A stretch of 64,000 nt of DNA. It comes from Pogostemon cablin (lineage: Eukaryota > Streptophyta > Magnoliopsida > Lamiales > Lamiaceae). The DNA lies in the NCBI GenBank assembly GCA_023678885.1, contig CM042987.1:26932927-26996926 (forward strand). The letters run 5' to 3'. A program made the translations under genes and the position numbers. The notes under the pieces are model-generated. The model was given only the letters and a program-made list of their open reading frames with translations. It ran no database searches and was not told where the DNA came from. Positions 1-10,011 of the stretch are shown piece after piece (the first letter of the stretch is position 1; each line of letters opens with the position of its first letter).

Positions 1-243
1 ACCACGCACTATCACCCCCCAAACTTAACTCGAGACAAGAGTCACGAATTAAGTTTGCAACAAATGGTGGAACATGTTAACTTGAATCCATGAAACATTT
101 CTCTTTTCTTCAATATGCATTTTTCTCCATGAGCACAATCAACCTACAAGGCCAAAACAACCAAGCAACAAAAAATAAAAAAAATGGGTTGCCTCCCATT
201 TAGCGCTAAGTTTAACATCTTCAAGCCGGACGGATTTAAGCTC
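1..243 (-). other. 3' noncoding region of the left gypsy element, with polypurine-like motif
   Basis: This stretch is the reverse complement of a sequence similar to 26435-26690, which follows the integrase stop codon in the other gypsy copy. Positions 15-28 on the minus strand read TTAAGTTTGGGGGG, the motif that precedes the 3' LTR in the copy at 28463-28476. The join with the protease reading frame near 243 marks where the pol region was lost. Confidence 0.7.
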
Positions 244-1965
244 TTAACAGTCGAAAAAATCCAAGACCCCATCGGGCCTCATCTTCATTTTAAACATCTC
301 TTTAACAACCTTTTTATCCACACTTCGTGCTCCTTTAACACTTGAGCTCACTTCGTTTCCTCTTTTTCTCACATTCTTAAATCCCGGAGGCCCTTTATCA
401 ATCTTCAAATCAACATGTGGATCTCCCCCAAGCGTATTTCTTTTTGAAGAGAAATTTCCTGCAATTTCAAGCATAAAGTTAGTTAATTCTTCATCTTTTA
501 AAATCGCACTTATCACTTCATCTCGAATATCCGGAGGCTTAATGGGTGGCTTCAAATGAAGATTTTCCCCTTTTTCATTCTTGCTTGATAACACCAATTC
601 TCTTTCATTTGATCGGAGTGTGAGTTCCTTCCTATCCATGTCAAATTTTGCTTTTGCGGTTGCCAAAAATGGCCTTCCAAAAATTAATGGAATCCAAGGA
701 TCCGCTTGCTTCTCAACTATCATAAAATCCACCGGAAATACAAAATCCTCTATTTGCACTATCATATCCTCCACAACTCCATGGGGCTTCATCATTGAAC
801 CATCCATTATTCCAATTTCTACATCCGTTTCATTTAGCCTTCCAATGCCAAGTTTTTCAAAAATTCCCAAAGGCATCACGTTAATGCTTGAACCAAGATC
901 ACATATAGCATTAAAGTGTTCTCCATTTCCAATTTTACAAGTAAGAACGAATTTACCGGGGTCTTCCACCTTTAATGAAGCATCAACTTCAACAATGTCA
1001 TGATCTTGTTTCAACATCATCTCTTCATCACACTTACTTTCCTCATCCAACAAAGACAAAAATTCACCAATTATCATCTCATCATCCAAAGACCAATCTT
1101 CATCGATGCCACTGTCCTCCTCCACGTTTGACACAATTTCATCACAAACTACTTTTTCAACCTTGGAACCAATGTTTGTTGTTTCTACCAACCCTTTCTC
1201 CACCTTACTTTCCATGTTGCACACGGTAACATACAAACATTGCTCCTTAGGATTAGTTACCGTGGTAGAGGGGAACTTTCCTTGTTGATGTTGAGATCCA
1301 ACGGAGGAAGCAATTTGTCCCATTTGATGTTCAAAAGCTCTCATCCTATTGTCGGACTTCTTCTCATTTTCCTCCATTCTAGCTTCAAACTTAGCATCTC
1401 TCTTTTCCATATAAGCCCTTGTATCTTTCATGAATGCTAGCAATGTCTCTTCCAATGATGACTTACCTTCTCCATTCAATGGTTTGGCACTTGGATCGAA
1501 TCCCGGAGGAAATGACACGGCGGCTTGAGGATTAGAGTAAGAAAGATTTTCATGCTTCCTTGGAGCTTGATAATTTCCACTTGATTGATTGAAATTACTT
1601 CCCCGAGCTTGTCCTTGATATCCTCCTTGAAAATTACCTTGGTTAGAAGGATAATTACCTTGAAAATTCCCTTGATGTTGGAAATTTCCTTGGTAATTTC
1701 TCCTATCTAAATAGGCAACATCCTCTACATTTTGCTTCTCATTGCTCTCCTCATTCGAATTAGCACTCGTGCTTCCCCTTTGACTTACTCCTTGAGTGAT
1801 CAAATTCAATTGCTTAGTTAAAGCATTGATGCTTTCATTAAATTCTTTCATGTCTTGGCCTTGAAACACATCGCTCTTCACTTTATGCACACTTTCCACT
1901 TGAGCCACCTTTCCGTATGCATAACCTCCCAATATCCTCTCGGACGGCCATTGATAAGCATTCAT
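244..1965 (-). CDS. Gypsy gag C-terminal region and aspartic protease
   Basis: This 573-residue frame starts inside the gag C-terminal part. Residues about 90-135 are rich in Gly, Asn and Gln (repeated GNFQ-type units) where many gag proteins have a CCHC zinc knuckle; no such knuckle is seen. A charged, probably coiled stretch follows. Around residue 357 is CDLGSSINVMP, the retropepsin active-site motif in the D-L-G form common in plant Athila/Tat proteases. The likely role is polyprotein cleavage in the retrotransposon particle. The frame stops at 244 without entering reverse transcriptase. It should be continuous with gag at 1976-3004 but is separated by a one-base shift in a run of five Ts (minus strand) near 1977-1985, so the first Met is probably not a natural start. 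Confidence 0.8.
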   Translation of the reverse strand: MNAYQWPSERILGGYAYGKVAQVESVHKVKSDVFQGQDMKEFNESINALTKQLNLITQGVSQRGSTSANSNEESNEKQNVEDVAYLDRRNYQGNFQHQGNFQGNYPSNQGNFQGGYQGQARGSNFNQSSGNYQAPRKHENLSYSNPQAAVSFPPGFDPSAKPLNGEGKSSLEETLLAFMKDTRAYMEKRDAKFEARMEENEKKSDNRMRAFEHQMGQIASSVGSQHQQGKFPSTTVTNPKEQCLYVTVCNMESKVEKGLVETTNIGSKVEKVVCDEIVSNVEEDSGIDEDWSLDDEMIIGEFLSLLDEESKCDEEMMLKQDHDIVEVDASLKVEDPGKFVLTCKIGNGEHFNAICDLGSSINVMPLGIFEKLGIGRLNETDVEIGIMDGSMMKPHGVVEDMIVQIEDFVFPVDFMIVEKQADPWIPLIFGRPFLATAKAKFDMDRKELTLRSNERELVLSSKNEKGENLHLKPPIKPPDIRDEVISAILKDEELTNFMLEIAGNFSSKRNTLGGDPHVDLKIDKGPPGFKNVRKRGNEVSSSVKGARSVDKKVVKEMFKMKMRPDGVLDFFDC

Positions 1966-1975
1966 TGCAATATCT

Positions 1976-3004
1976 TCAAAAATTTTCCATAGCTTTCATT
2001 GCATCCACTCCAAATATAGATCCTCCGGATGAGGCATCTACATGCATCCGATGTTGTTGGCTCAACCCTTGATAGAAGAAAGCCACTTGTTGATTCTCAT
2101 GAAAGTCATGTTGAGGGCACATTCTTAGCATCTCCTTGTAGCGTTCCCATGCTTCATAAAAGCTTTCATCCGGAAGTTGCTTAAACTGAGTGATAAGGCT
2201 CTTCAATTGGAGTGTCTTTGAAGGAGGAAAGTCTTTGTTTAGGAACCTTTGCTCAAGATCTTCCCATATGTTACAACTTCCCAAAGGAATTGCATTATAC
2301 CATGCCTTAGCCTTGTCTCTTAAAGAAAAAGAGAACAACCTCATCCGAATAGCATCTTCCGATACTCGATTCATCTTAATGGTATTTGCCACCTCCAAGA
2401 AGCTAGCTAGATGCATGTTTGGATCCTCAAGAGGACCTCCCCTAAACTGATTTTCTTTGACCATGTTGATCAATCCGGTCTTGATTTCTAAATTGTTGGC
2501 TTGAACCGGAGGAACCATGTTGTGTACGGCTCTCGGTTGGAAGTAATCCCGGATTGCTCTAGGCCTTGGCCTCTCTTGAGGTATTTGCACATTTCCTTGC
2601 ACAGCTTGGTTATTGAACATATTAACCATCTCTTGGACATTTCTACGAACATGTGGTTGTGCCTCTTGTTGTTGGAGTATCCTTTGAGCTTCTTGATTGG
2701 CAAGCAATTGCATATATTCTTGATTTTGAGCAAAGAAATTCCTCATTATCTCCGCTTGATTCTCTTGCACTCCTTCTTGTACCCCCCTTTGATCTTGTAA
2801 AGGATCTTGGGGTGGGTTATAATTAGCATCCTCTCCACGTTGATTCTCCATATTTGTTCCCTTTCTAGCTCTCCGTCTCTCTCGCTTCCTTTGTCGTGCG
2901 GTCCTTTCAATCTCCAAATTCAAAGGAATGATCGATTGATTTCCCTTTGATCTTGTGATCATAAAACACCTACGAAAAGGCCAAGAGTGAGACCACAAAC
3001 ACAA
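1976..3004 (-). CDS. Gypsy gag (capsid) protein, frameshifted at its end
   Basis: This 342-residue frame encodes the retrotransposon gag. The motifs FRGGPLEDPNMHLASFLE, DAIRMRLFSFSLRDKAKAW and FLNKDFPPSKT are typical of the plant retrotransposon gag domain, at about residues 190-330. The likely start is Met15 (MITRSKGNQ, codon at 2960-2962), the usual opening of this family. A basic stretch (about 35-50) and a Gln-rich stretch (about 80-120) precede the capsid domain. The frame ends early at a TGA made by one extra T in a T run; the protein otherwise continues in the neighbouring frame at 244-1965. The element is therefore not translatable as one gag-pro protein. Confidence 0.85.
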   Translation of the reverse strand: MCLWSHSWPFRRCFMITRSKGNQSIIPLNLEIERTARQRKRERRRARKGTNMENQRGEDANYNPPQDPLQDQRGVQEGVQENQAEIMRNFFAQNQEYMQLLANQEAQRILQQQEAQPHVRRNVQEMVNMFNNQAVQGNVQIPQERPRPRAIRDYFQPRAVHNMVPPVQANNLEIKTGLINMVKENQFRGGPLEDPNMHLASFLEVANTIKMNRVSEDAIRMRLFSFSLRDKAKAWYNAIPLGSCNIWEDLEQRFLNKDFPPSKTLQLKSLITQFKQLPDESFYEAWERYKEMLRMCPQHDFHENQQVAFFYQGLSQQHRMHVDASSGGSIFGVDAMKAMENF

Positions 3005-3086
3005 ATAATAAATAAAAGAAAATAAAAAGAATCCTTATCAAGAACAACTAAAACAATAATACAGTACTCGACTAGTCCGTAAAACA

Positions 3087-3103
3087 CCCCGGCAACGGCG
3101 CAA
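3087..3103 (-). other. Primer binding site, tRNA-Asp type
   Basis: On the minus strand GCGCCGTTGCCGGGG complements the 3' end of plant tRNA-Asp, with one mismatch in the first bases. It lies a few bases inside the LTR end, where minus-strand DNA synthesis of a gypsy element would start. Confidence 0.85.
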
Positions 3104-3109
3104 TTTTCT

Positions 3110-4842
3110 TGTTTGCCTATTTTTAGCACTCACGAGCAAGAATACTCGATCGTTGTAGTAGTATATCCCAAGAAAAATTATCAATCCATAAAGGAGTTAT
3201 GTTCAGACTAGCAAAATACGTGAGCTCACGTTCATTGTTGTTTTTGTAAAGATGATTGGGGGTTTTGAGATTGATTAACAACAAAAACAAGTAACAAGTA
3301 AATAAGAATAGCAAATAAGAGAAATGACAATTATAGAAAATGGGTGCTAAAGTTCAAGTATGGAAAAATATGGGATTAGAAACATCCAAGCACACTCGAT
3401 TTATATTATCATGCAAACGGAATTCAACTCAATTGATGTAGACTAAGAGTGATCACGATTGTATCCTAAGCTCCCTTTCGGGTTACAAAGGTTGTTGATC
3501 CATTTTAGACTCCCAAAAGCACTTAAGATCAAAGCCCAACATTAACCCCTTCCATCTAGGTACTAGTTAGATTAAACTCTCCCTTTTTGTGTACTAAGGC
3601 CAACGAATGGATTGGTTCCCCTCATTGAATTCAAATATCCTTTCGGTCAAATCCAAACTCAATGTCTATTCATGCCTTCCTAATACTATAGAGGGTCGTT
3701 TCCGTCTCACTCCAAGCAATACATACATGAACATCATGATAGCATTTAATTACCACAAATAATCCATTGATCAACAATCCATTAAACCAATAAACATTCA
3801 TGAATAACAAACCATGCCATCACAACATCAAGACAATTAAACTCCATGAATAGAAATCAACATCAATTAAACCAAAAACCAATTTAATCCACATGATAAT
3901 ATAAATCTAATATGCTCTTCATATTCCTAATCCCACTAGAGGGATTAGCCTAACATGATAATAGTAATAAAACAAATAAATGATTCATTACAAATATCCA
4001 TAGTCTTAGATCTAAAGAAATACAAAATGAATGGATTCTTCCCTATCAATTTCTTGAAGAGAATCTTCTATTCTTCTTGATCTCCACCTCTAGCTCTTGA
4101 TTTTGAAGTCTTTAGCACCAAAAATGGAAGATATGATGGGTGGATGAAGATGGATGAAGATGGATGAAGATGATGGTGGAAAATGGAAGAAATGGTGTGT
4201 GATGTGTGTGTAGATGATAGGATTTTGGATCTTCTCTTCAAAGTGTTGAAATGGGGTCTATTTATACCCCATGTGGGCCTTCTAGAAGATTCCAGCAATT
4301 TCCTACATTTTTGCACCAACACGGCTCGAGCTCCGCCGCACGACCCGTGTTTTAACACAGCGCACGACTCGTGCGCAGCACACGGCCACAGGGGTGGCCG
4401 TGTTGTATTTTCTGACGTTCGCGCACGGCTTTCTCGACAGGCCCGTGCGCGGTGCACGGGCCGTGTTTCTGTACTCAGCACGGGACGTGTTCTATACTCG
4501 GCCACAGGCGTGGCCGAGTTGGTGTTTCGAGTGTCAGCGCACGGTCACTTCTTACAGGGTCGTGCGCTGTACACGGCCCGTGTTCTTGCTGCCCTACTTC
4601 CTCTTTTCACTGTTTTGGCTCGTTCTCCCTCGTTTCAACTCCGAATTGAGATCCGTTTTTTCCTACATCTTTCTTATCATGTTTAGCATCAAATAGAAAG
4701 TGAAAATCTTAAGTTTAAGCTCATTCACACACATTTCAATAAAAACACAAAACACAACCAAATAACACATAAAATACGGATAAAATAATACGAAAACACA
4801 TATAAAAAGACACTAAAATGTAGGTGAAAATAGCTCTAATCA
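3110..4842 (-). repeat. 5' LTR of the left gypsy element
   Basis: This 1733-bp LTR reads TGATTAGAGC at its start (4842) and AAATAGGCAAACA at its end (3110) on the minus strand. It matches the 1728-bp LTR at 28478-30205 over both ends and much of the 3' half. The part at about 4310-4600 is GC-rich, full of short ACACGGCC and GCACGAGCC-like repeats, and differs much between the two LTRs. Open frames there (for example 4183-4686) are by-products of this composition. Confidence 0.9.
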
Positions 4843-4930
4843 GTCCCAACTTGACAAAAAAAGAAATGTAAATTTTAACGTGGGACAATCCAAAATGGAA
4901 AATGTAAATTTTGACGTAGGACGAAGGAAG
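4843..4930. mobile_element. Half of a Stowaway-like MITE
   Basis: Read on the minus strand, the right end is CTTCCTTCGTCCTACGTC, a typical Stowaway terminus, followed by TA at 4931-4932. The motif GTCCCA and the segment AAAATTTACATTT recur inside, as in this family. The other half is missing where the gypsy LTR begins. A length near 88 bp and one terminus are all that remains in the window. Confidence 0.6.
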
Positions 4931-5073
4931 TATATGCTTGAAAATATATGTTGGTTTTGTTTTGGAGTATGTTGTTAAATACGTAAAATAAATATTTATA
5001 TTGTATAACAATGTTATATTGAAAGTTTCTCTACTTAATGACAATATATGCCGATTTTGTGTTAAAATATATG
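4931..5073. other. AT-rich spacer
   Basis: No gene is seen. Sequence resembling ATATGTTGGTTTTG recurs in diverged form near 10340, on the far side of the copia element, suggesting old local repeats at this locus. Confidence 0.4.
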
Positions 5074-5115
5074 TAGTGTATATTAAAGTATTATTTTTTT
5101 GTGTGAGAAAATACT
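5074..5115. repeat. Left copy of 42/43-bp direct repeat flanking the copia element
   Basis: This segment, from TAGTGTATATTAAAG to GAGAAAATACT, recurs at 10197-10239 with one extra T in a T run. Together the two copies bracket the copia element exactly. This is far longer than the usual 5-bp target duplication. Confidence 0.9.
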
Positions 5116-5300
5116 TGAAAGAGATAAATTGAGGGAATAATTTTCTCTTCTATTTACATTGATTTTATAGTGCTTTCTTTCATAATTACAGCCGTCCTAC
5201 AGCCACCCTAAATCATACTTTACAGCTAGCTCAATATTTTACATTTTAATGACAACTAGTTAGTCTACAATTTCAGCTCATTATGCCCTATTTTCCAACA
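5116..5300 (-). repeat. Copia 3' LTR
   Basis: This 185-bp LTR runs from TGTTGGAAAATAGGGC (5300) to CTCTTTCA (5116) on the minus strand. A purine tract, GAGGGGGAG, precedes it at about 5301-5309 and is the likely polypurine tract. It differs from the LTR at 10012-10196 by one base and from that at 9824-10008 by two. Confidence 0.95.
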
Positions 5301-5432
5301 CTCCCCCTCAAGCTGGGCTAAAGATGTCTTCCATTCCCAGCTTGCTTACTAACCACTCAAACTGTCTCTTGAGTAGTCCCTTCGTAAGTAGATCAGCCAC
5401 TTGTTCCTTGGTATGGACATAATCCACACAAA

Positions 5433-7187
5433 TCACATTATTGTTGATTTTTTTTTGATGAAATGCTTGTCGACTTCCACATGCTTTGTGCGATCATGAA
5501 GTACTGGATTGTGTGCAATCGAAATGGCTGCTTTGTTGTCACAGTACAACTTCATAGGCATTAACTCTATAACCTTCAATTCCAGTAGTAATCTCTTGAT
5601 CCACAAAACCTCACAGATTCCTTGGGCTAAGGCTCTGAACTCAGCCTCTGCACTGCTTCGAGCTACAACATTCTGTTTCTTGCTGCGCCAGGTGACTAAA
5701 TTGCCACCCACAAATGAGCAATATCCCGACGTAGACCTTCTATCAGTTATACTTCCCGCCCAATCTGCATCAGTGTAGGCTTCAACTTGCAAGTGTCCTC
5801 GTCTTTTAAATATAAGACCTTTACCCGGTGTTCCCTTCAAATACCTTAGGATCTGGTATACTGCTTCAAAATGTTCAGACCCAGGTGAGTGCATGAATTG
5901 ACTAACTACACTCACCGGAAAGGCTATATCTGGTCGAGTGTGAGATAAATAAATTAGCCTCTCAACGAGTCTCTGATAGCGCTCCTTCTCTTTCACAAAT
6001 TTTGTTCCTGCTGGTTGCAATTTGACATTAGGCTCCATAGGCGTCTCAGCTAGCTTACACCCCAGCATACCTGTATCACTCAACAAATCAAGGACATATT
6101 TGCGTTGATTGACAAATATACCTTCCTTAGATCTTGCAAACTCCATTCCAAGAAAGTATTTCAACACTCCTACGTCCTTGATATCGAACTCTTTTGCAAG
6201 CTTCCCTTTAAGCTCCCCAAGCTCCTCATAGTCACTTCCTGTTAAGATGATATCATCAACATAAACAATCAATACGGCAATTTTTCCTTCCTTTGAGTGT
6301 TTATAAAACATGGTGTGATCAGCTTGACTTTGAACATAACCAAGACGCTTTACAGCGTTGCAAAAGCGTTCAAACCAAGCTCTTGGGGACTGCTTAAGGC
6401 CATACAAGGACTTTTTCAATCTACACACATTTCCAGCTCCAAACTTTGTTTCAAAACCCGGAGGAGGACTCATAAATACCACTTCATCTAGATCTCCATT
6501 TAAGAAGGCATTCTTAACATCAAGCTGATGCAAAGGCCAATTGAGATTGACTGCAAGTGACAGAAGAACTCGAATTGAATTAATTTTTGCAACAGGAGCA
6601 AATGTTTCCTGGTAATCAATTCCATATGTCTGTGTAAAGCCTTTCGCTACGAGCCTCGCCTTATATCTCCCTACACTACCATCTGCCTTACTTTTTATTG
6701 TGAAGACCCACTTGCACCCTACTATCTTCTGATCCTTTGGTGTTTCAACGATTTCCCAAGTCTCATTCCTTTTTAAGGCATTCATCTCTTCAAACACTGC
6801 TACTCTCCAATCTTGATCCTCCAGTGCTTCCTGAATGTTTTTAGGCACAACAAGTTTCGAGATATTAGTAGTAAATGCCTTATGTGTTTTGGACAAATGA
6901 TCATAGGTTAAGTATCTGGCAATGGGATATTTGGTGCAGGTTCGAGTACCTTTCCTAAGGGCAATGGGAATATCAAGGTCATTTTCTTGTGGGACAATTG
7001 GGTTTGGATTATCGAGATTGACATCGGAAGGCTTGTGAAAAATAGGTGGAGTATTTTTTTGTGGGTTAGAAAAAGAAGTACCTTGAGTCTCCACAGTTCC
7101 GTTGTCCGAGGATTCCGATGAAGCTTGTGCTGGAATGATTAATTTGTCTTCACCCTTTTTGGGGACATTTCTCCTAGAATAAACCAA
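5433..7187 (-). CDS. Copia reverse transcriptase and RNase H region of pol
   Basis: This 584-residue segment of pol carries RVT_2-type reverse transcriptase motifs: [11 protein letters not shown] and [11 protein letters not shown] (about residues 180-200), [13 protein letters not shown], and the catalytic YVDD (about residue 310). RNase H follows with [10 protein letters not shown], a downstream [10 protein letters not shown] and LYCDNKAAI (about residues 470-560). It would copy the element RNA into cDNA in the particle. The first codon here is TTG: the frame is really continuous upstream with 7203-9386 and is interrupted by one in-frame TGA at 7203-7205. At the 3' end a run of nine As shifts the frame, giving an early stop at 5433; the normal tail continues in another frame to just before the polypurine tract. 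Confidence 0.9.
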   Translation of the reverse strand: MVYSRRNVPKKGEDKLIIPAQASSESSDNGTVETQGTSFSNPQKNTPPIFHKPSDVNLDNPNPIVPQENDLDIPIALRKGTRTCTKYPIARYLTYDHLSKTHKAFTTNISKLVVPKNIQEALEDQDWRVAVFEEMNALKRNETWEIVETPKDQKIVGCKWVFTIKSKADGSVGRYKARLVAKGFTQTYGIDYQETFAPVAKINSIRVLLSLAVNLNWPLHQLDVKNAFLNGDLDEVVFMSPPPGFETKFGAGNVCRLKKSLYGLKQSPRAWFERFCNAVKRLGYVQSQADHTMFYKHSKEGKIAVLIVYVDDIILTGSDYEELGELKGKLAKEFDIKDVGVLKYFLGMEFARSKEGIFVNQRKYVLDLLSDTGMLGCKLAETPMEPNVKLQPAGTKFVKEKERYQRLVERLIYLSHTRPDIAFPVSVVSQFMHSPGSEHFEAVYQILRYLKGTPGKGLIFKRRGHLQVEAYTDADWAGSITDRRSTSGYCSFVGGNLVTWRSKKQNVVARSSAEAEFRALAQGICEVLWIKRLLLELKVIELMPMKLYCDNKAAISIAHNPVLHDRTKHVEVDKHFIKKKSTIM

Positions 7188-7202
7188 GGGTTCTAGAATA
7201 TT

Positions 7203-9386
7203 TCAATTTTTTTCAATTCGTAGTATTTCCTTCTCCGACAGACCAATTTCACTGTTGATAATTGTAGATTCAGGCTCCCCATTTTTGACAGGTTGGTCAA
7301 TAACCAAATTTGGAAGGGGTTCCCAAAAATTTGGTTCCCCTAGATTCTCCCCCTGAAGCAAATTTTTGGTAAAAAATGGTTTTGTTTCCATAAAAGTGGC
7401 ATCCATTGTTATGAAAAAATGTTTTGTGAGAGGATTAAAAAATTTGTAGCCTTTGCGATTTGCAGCATAGCCTAGAAAAATACATTTTTCTGCCCTAGGG
7501 TCTAACTTTGATCGGGATCTCTTAGGTATGTGAACAAAAGCAGTGCAGCCAAAAATTTTTAGTGGTAAATCCAAATTTATCCGAGATTCCGGAAAAAACT
7601 TTTTTAAACATTCCAATGGTGTTTTGTGCTTTAAGACTCGTGTAGGCATCCTATTAATTAAATATGCTGCAGTTAAAATTGCATCTCCCCACAGGTATTT
7701 TGGAACATTCATGTAGAACATTATGGCCCTAGCAACTTCCAGTAAATGCTTATTTTTTCTTTCTGATACCCCATTTTGTTCTGGAGTATCAGGGCAGGTC
7801 GATTGATGTAACACACCCTTTTGTTTTAAAAAAATGTTTACATATTGATTGAAATACTCTCTTCCGTTATCGGTTCGCAAAATGCTTATTTTTGTTTGAA
7901 ATTGGTTTTCAATCAAATTGTAAAATTCTTTAAAAATTTTTTCGACCTCATTTTTTTCTTTCATCAAAAATACCCAACAGAGTCGAGTATGATCATCCGT
8001 AAAAGTTACAAACCATTTTTTTCCTGATGATGTAGTTACCTTGAAAGGTCCCCACACATCACTGTGAAATAAGTAGAAAGGTTTCGACTCAAGGTATGGT
8101 CTAGTAACATATGTTCTTCGTTGACTTTTTGCAAGAACACAACATTCACATTGAAAATCTAATGGACTCATTGTTTTAAATAAATCTGGAAGCAAATATT
8201 TCATATATAAAAAACTAGGGTGGCCTAAACGACAATGCCAGACCATTATTTGGTCATGAACAGAAAGGGAACTAATACTACTAAGCCCTTGAACAATTTT
8301 ATTACTAGGTAAGATGTTCTCAAAATAATAAAGATCATTAACCATTCTAGCACTGCCAATCGTCCTCCCCGAGCTCCGGTCCTGAAAAATACAATGAGAG
8401 TCACAAAAAATCACGCAACAGTTAGAGTCTTTGGATAGTTTGCTGACTGATAAAAGATTGCAGGTAAGTTTAGGTACATAGAGAACAGACTTAAGGTCTA
8501 TATTTTCAGAAATTTGGACCAAACCTTTTCCAACAACAGGTGAAAAACTCCCATCTGCAATCTTAACTTTTCTATTTTCAAGACAAGGTGAGTATATTTT
8601 AAACAAGTTCAATGAGTTGGTCATATGATCAGATGCTCCAGAATCAATTATCCATGGAGCAGAAATTCCAAAAACACAAGAAAAGACATTTATTTCGTTA
8701 CCCGTATGTGCCACGGAGACATTAGGAGTACTGGACGATGGATTAGATTTTAATAGTGCTAGAAGCTGATCCAACTGCTCTTTGGTAATGGCGCTGGTAG
8801 TAGTTTCTGCCTCATTTGCGGAGTGAAAAGTCCGACCAGTTTTGTCTCCAGTTCTGCCCTTGAAGTTGGCAGGTTTGCCATGGATCTTCCAGTATGTTTC
8901 TCGGGTATGACGCGGCTTGTTGCAATAGTCGCACCATACACTTGGTTTCTCCTCAATTTTATGCAAATTGACAGCCCCTTTGCGTATGTTTGGGGCTGTA
9001 GAAGTGAGGGCAGAACCTTCGAAAACAGGAGTAGGTCCTTTCTTGCCGAGCATAACATTCCTCCGCCTTTCCTCCCTCCTAACTTCAGAGAAGACTTCGC
9101 TGAGGGATGGCAGCGGCATCCTACCAATGATTCTCCCCCGCACCTCATCGTACTCGACATTGAGACCTGCCAAAAACTTGAAAATACGGCCATTTTCCAC
9201 TGTTTTATTGTGGTGTTGTCCATCTTCAATATTCTTCCACTCATGAGCATCAAAGAGATCAAGGTCCTGCCAGAGTCTCTTCAAAGAGTTGAAATACTTG
9301 GTTTCTGTTTCGTCTCCTTGTCGCAGTTTACCAAGTTTGAGTGTTAACTCAAAAATTTGGGAATGATTCCCTAAATCAGAATACAT
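7203..9386 (-). CDS. Copia gag C-terminal part, protease and integrase
   Basis: This 727-residue segment includes the gag C-terminal half, a zinc knuckle (about residue 150), protease with the active site DSGASDHMT (about 250), the integrase HHCC zinc domain (H-x3-LGH then CECC, about 385-420) and the integrase core with Asp in SDVWGPF, Asp in RTDNGREYF and Glu in NGVSERKNKHL. The knuckle has CDYC, then His, but Tyr where the last Cys should be, so it is probably defective. It is preceded in the same frame by an in-frame TGA (9402-9404) and ends at another TGA (7203-7205). The family normally has one long gag-pol frame. Confidence 0.9.
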   Translation of the reverse strand: MYSDLGNHSQIFELTLKLGKLRQGDETETKYFNSLKRLWQDLDLFDAHEWKNIEDGQHHNKTVENGRIFKFLAGLNVEYDEVRGRIIGRMPLPSLSEVFSEVRREERRRNVMLGKKGPTPVFEGSALTSTAPNIRKGAVNLHKIEEKPSVWCDYCNKPRHTRETYWKIHGKPANFKGRTGDKTGRTFHSANEAETTTSAITKEQLDQLLALLKSNPSSSTPNVSVAHTGNEINVFSCVFGISAPWIIDSGASDHMTNSLNLFKIYSPCLENRKVKIADGSFSPVVGKGLVQISENIDLKSVLYVPKLTCNLLSVSKLSKDSNCCVIFCDSHCIFQDRSSGRTIGSARMVNDLYYFENILPSNKIVQGLSSISSLSVHDQIMVWHCRLGHPSFLYMKYLLPDLFKTMSPLDFQCECCVLAKSQRRTYVTRPYLESKPFYLFHSDVWGPFKVTTSSGKKWFVTFTDDHTRLCWVFLMKEKNEVEKIFKEFYNLIENQFQTKISILRTDNGREYFNQYVNIFLKQKGVLHQSTCPDTPEQNGVSERKNKHLLEVARAIMFYMNVPKYLWGDAILTAAYLINRMPTRVLKHKTPLECLKKFFPESRINLDLPLKIFGCTAFVHIPKRSRSKLDPRAEKCIFLGYAANRKGYKFFNPLTKHFFITMDATFMETKPFFTKNLLQGENLGEPNFWEPLPNLVIDQPVKNGEPESTIINSEIGLSEKEILRIEKN

Positions 9387-9401
9387 CTGATTTATATTTT
9401 C

Positions 9402-9761
9402 TCACAATTCACTAGCCGTAGGAAAACACATGTAATTTGCACTAATCTCCTCTTCCATGGAGTTTACCAGCCACGTCATTACCATGGAATTTTCAGCATC
9501 CCATGTAGCAAACATTGGATCATCTTTCAATGGTTTTTTCTGTTCACCCATTAGATATCCCATCTTTCCTCGACCCCGAATATATATTCTTACTGATTGG
9601 GACCAACGCAAGAAGTTATCACCATTCAATTTGATAGTGGTGATTTGGACAGGATGTGAATCAGGGGTTGTTTTTGGTAGATCTTTGGTCACTGAGGACT
9701 GCGGATCTCTGGTCATTGAGGACTGCAGAATTGTGGTGGATTCGTTGGAAATTTCTGACAT
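9402..9761 (-). CDS. Copia gag N-terminal part
   Basis: This is the 119-residue start of the gag-pol frame, with the motif LNGDNFLRWSQSVRIY and then GYLMGEQKKP and a DAENSMVMTWLVNSM-like region, typical of plant copia gag (UBN2-type). The start Met lies about 60 bp inside the LTR, a normal distance. A TGA replaces what is usually a tryptophan codon (after SEL), cutting the protein from the rest of gag in 7203-9386. Confidence 0.88.
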   Translation of the reverse strand: MSEISNESTTILQSSMTRDPQSSVTKDLPKTTPDSHPVQITTIKLNGDNFLRWSQSVRIYIRGRGKMGYLMGEQKKPLKDDPMFATWDAENSMVMTWLVNSMEEEISANYMCFPTASEL

Positions 9762-9808
9762 GGTTTTGGCTTAGGGTAGAGGTTAAAAATATGGGCAGGA
9801 AAGGGCTG

Positions 9809-9820
9809 GCTCTGATACCA
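9809..9820 (-). other. Primer binding site, initiator tRNA-Met
   Basis: The minus strand reads TGGTATCAGAGC, the standard copia primer site. It is separated from the LTR end (9824) by the three bases AGT. The same three bases (act on the plus strand) lie between the two adjacent LTRs at 10009-10011. Confidence 0.93.
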
Positions 9821-9823
9821 ACT

Positions 9824-10008
9824 TGAAAGAGATAAATTGAGGGAATAATTTTCTCTTCTATTTACATTGATTTTATAGTGCTTTCTTTCATAATTACAGC
9901 CGTCCTACAGGCACCCTAAATCATACTTTACAGCTAGCTCAATATTTTATATTTTAATGACAACTAGTTAGTCTACAATTTCAGCTCATTATGCCCTATT
10001 TTCCAACA
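9824..10008 (-). repeat. Copia LTR next to the primer site (5' LTR)
   Basis: This 185-bp LTR lies directly before the primer site. Against the 3' LTR it has two substitutions, one in the CAGCCACC segment and one in TTTTACATTT. Confidence 0.95.
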
Positions 10009-10011
10009 ACT

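Larger units (their letters stand above)
1..4842 (-). mobile_element. Ty3/gypsy (Athila-like) retrotransposon, gag-protease only, cut by window edge
   Basis: On the minus strand the order is 5' LTR (4842 to 3110), tRNA-Asp primer site, gag, protease, then directly the 3' noncoding region that in the related copy at 25437-30205 follows the integrase stop codon. Reverse transcriptase, RNase H and integrase are absent, so this is an internally deleted, non-autonomous member. The Asp primer site and the gag/protease type point to the Athila/Tat branch of Ty3/gypsy (family knowledge). The 3' LTR lies outside the window, so the target duplication and age cannot be read. The outer edge at 4842/4843 abuts half of a Stowaway-like MITE, suggesting insertion into it. 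Confidence 0.85.

Noticed and set aside
3087..3103. tRNA-like sequence
   Set aside because: Only the 3' end of tRNA-Asp is matched; it is a primer binding site, and no cloverleaf is present. The same holds for 9809-9820, 23980-23991, 42334-42345 and 50193-50210.
4183..4686. Open frame of 167 residues in the left gypsy LTR, and the like at 28682-29164
   Set aside because: They lie in the GC-rich repeat part of LTRs, differ between the two LTRs and have no protein motif.
8759..9347. Open frames of 167 and 174 residues overlapping the copia gag
   Set aside because: They are other-frame shadows of the gag region.
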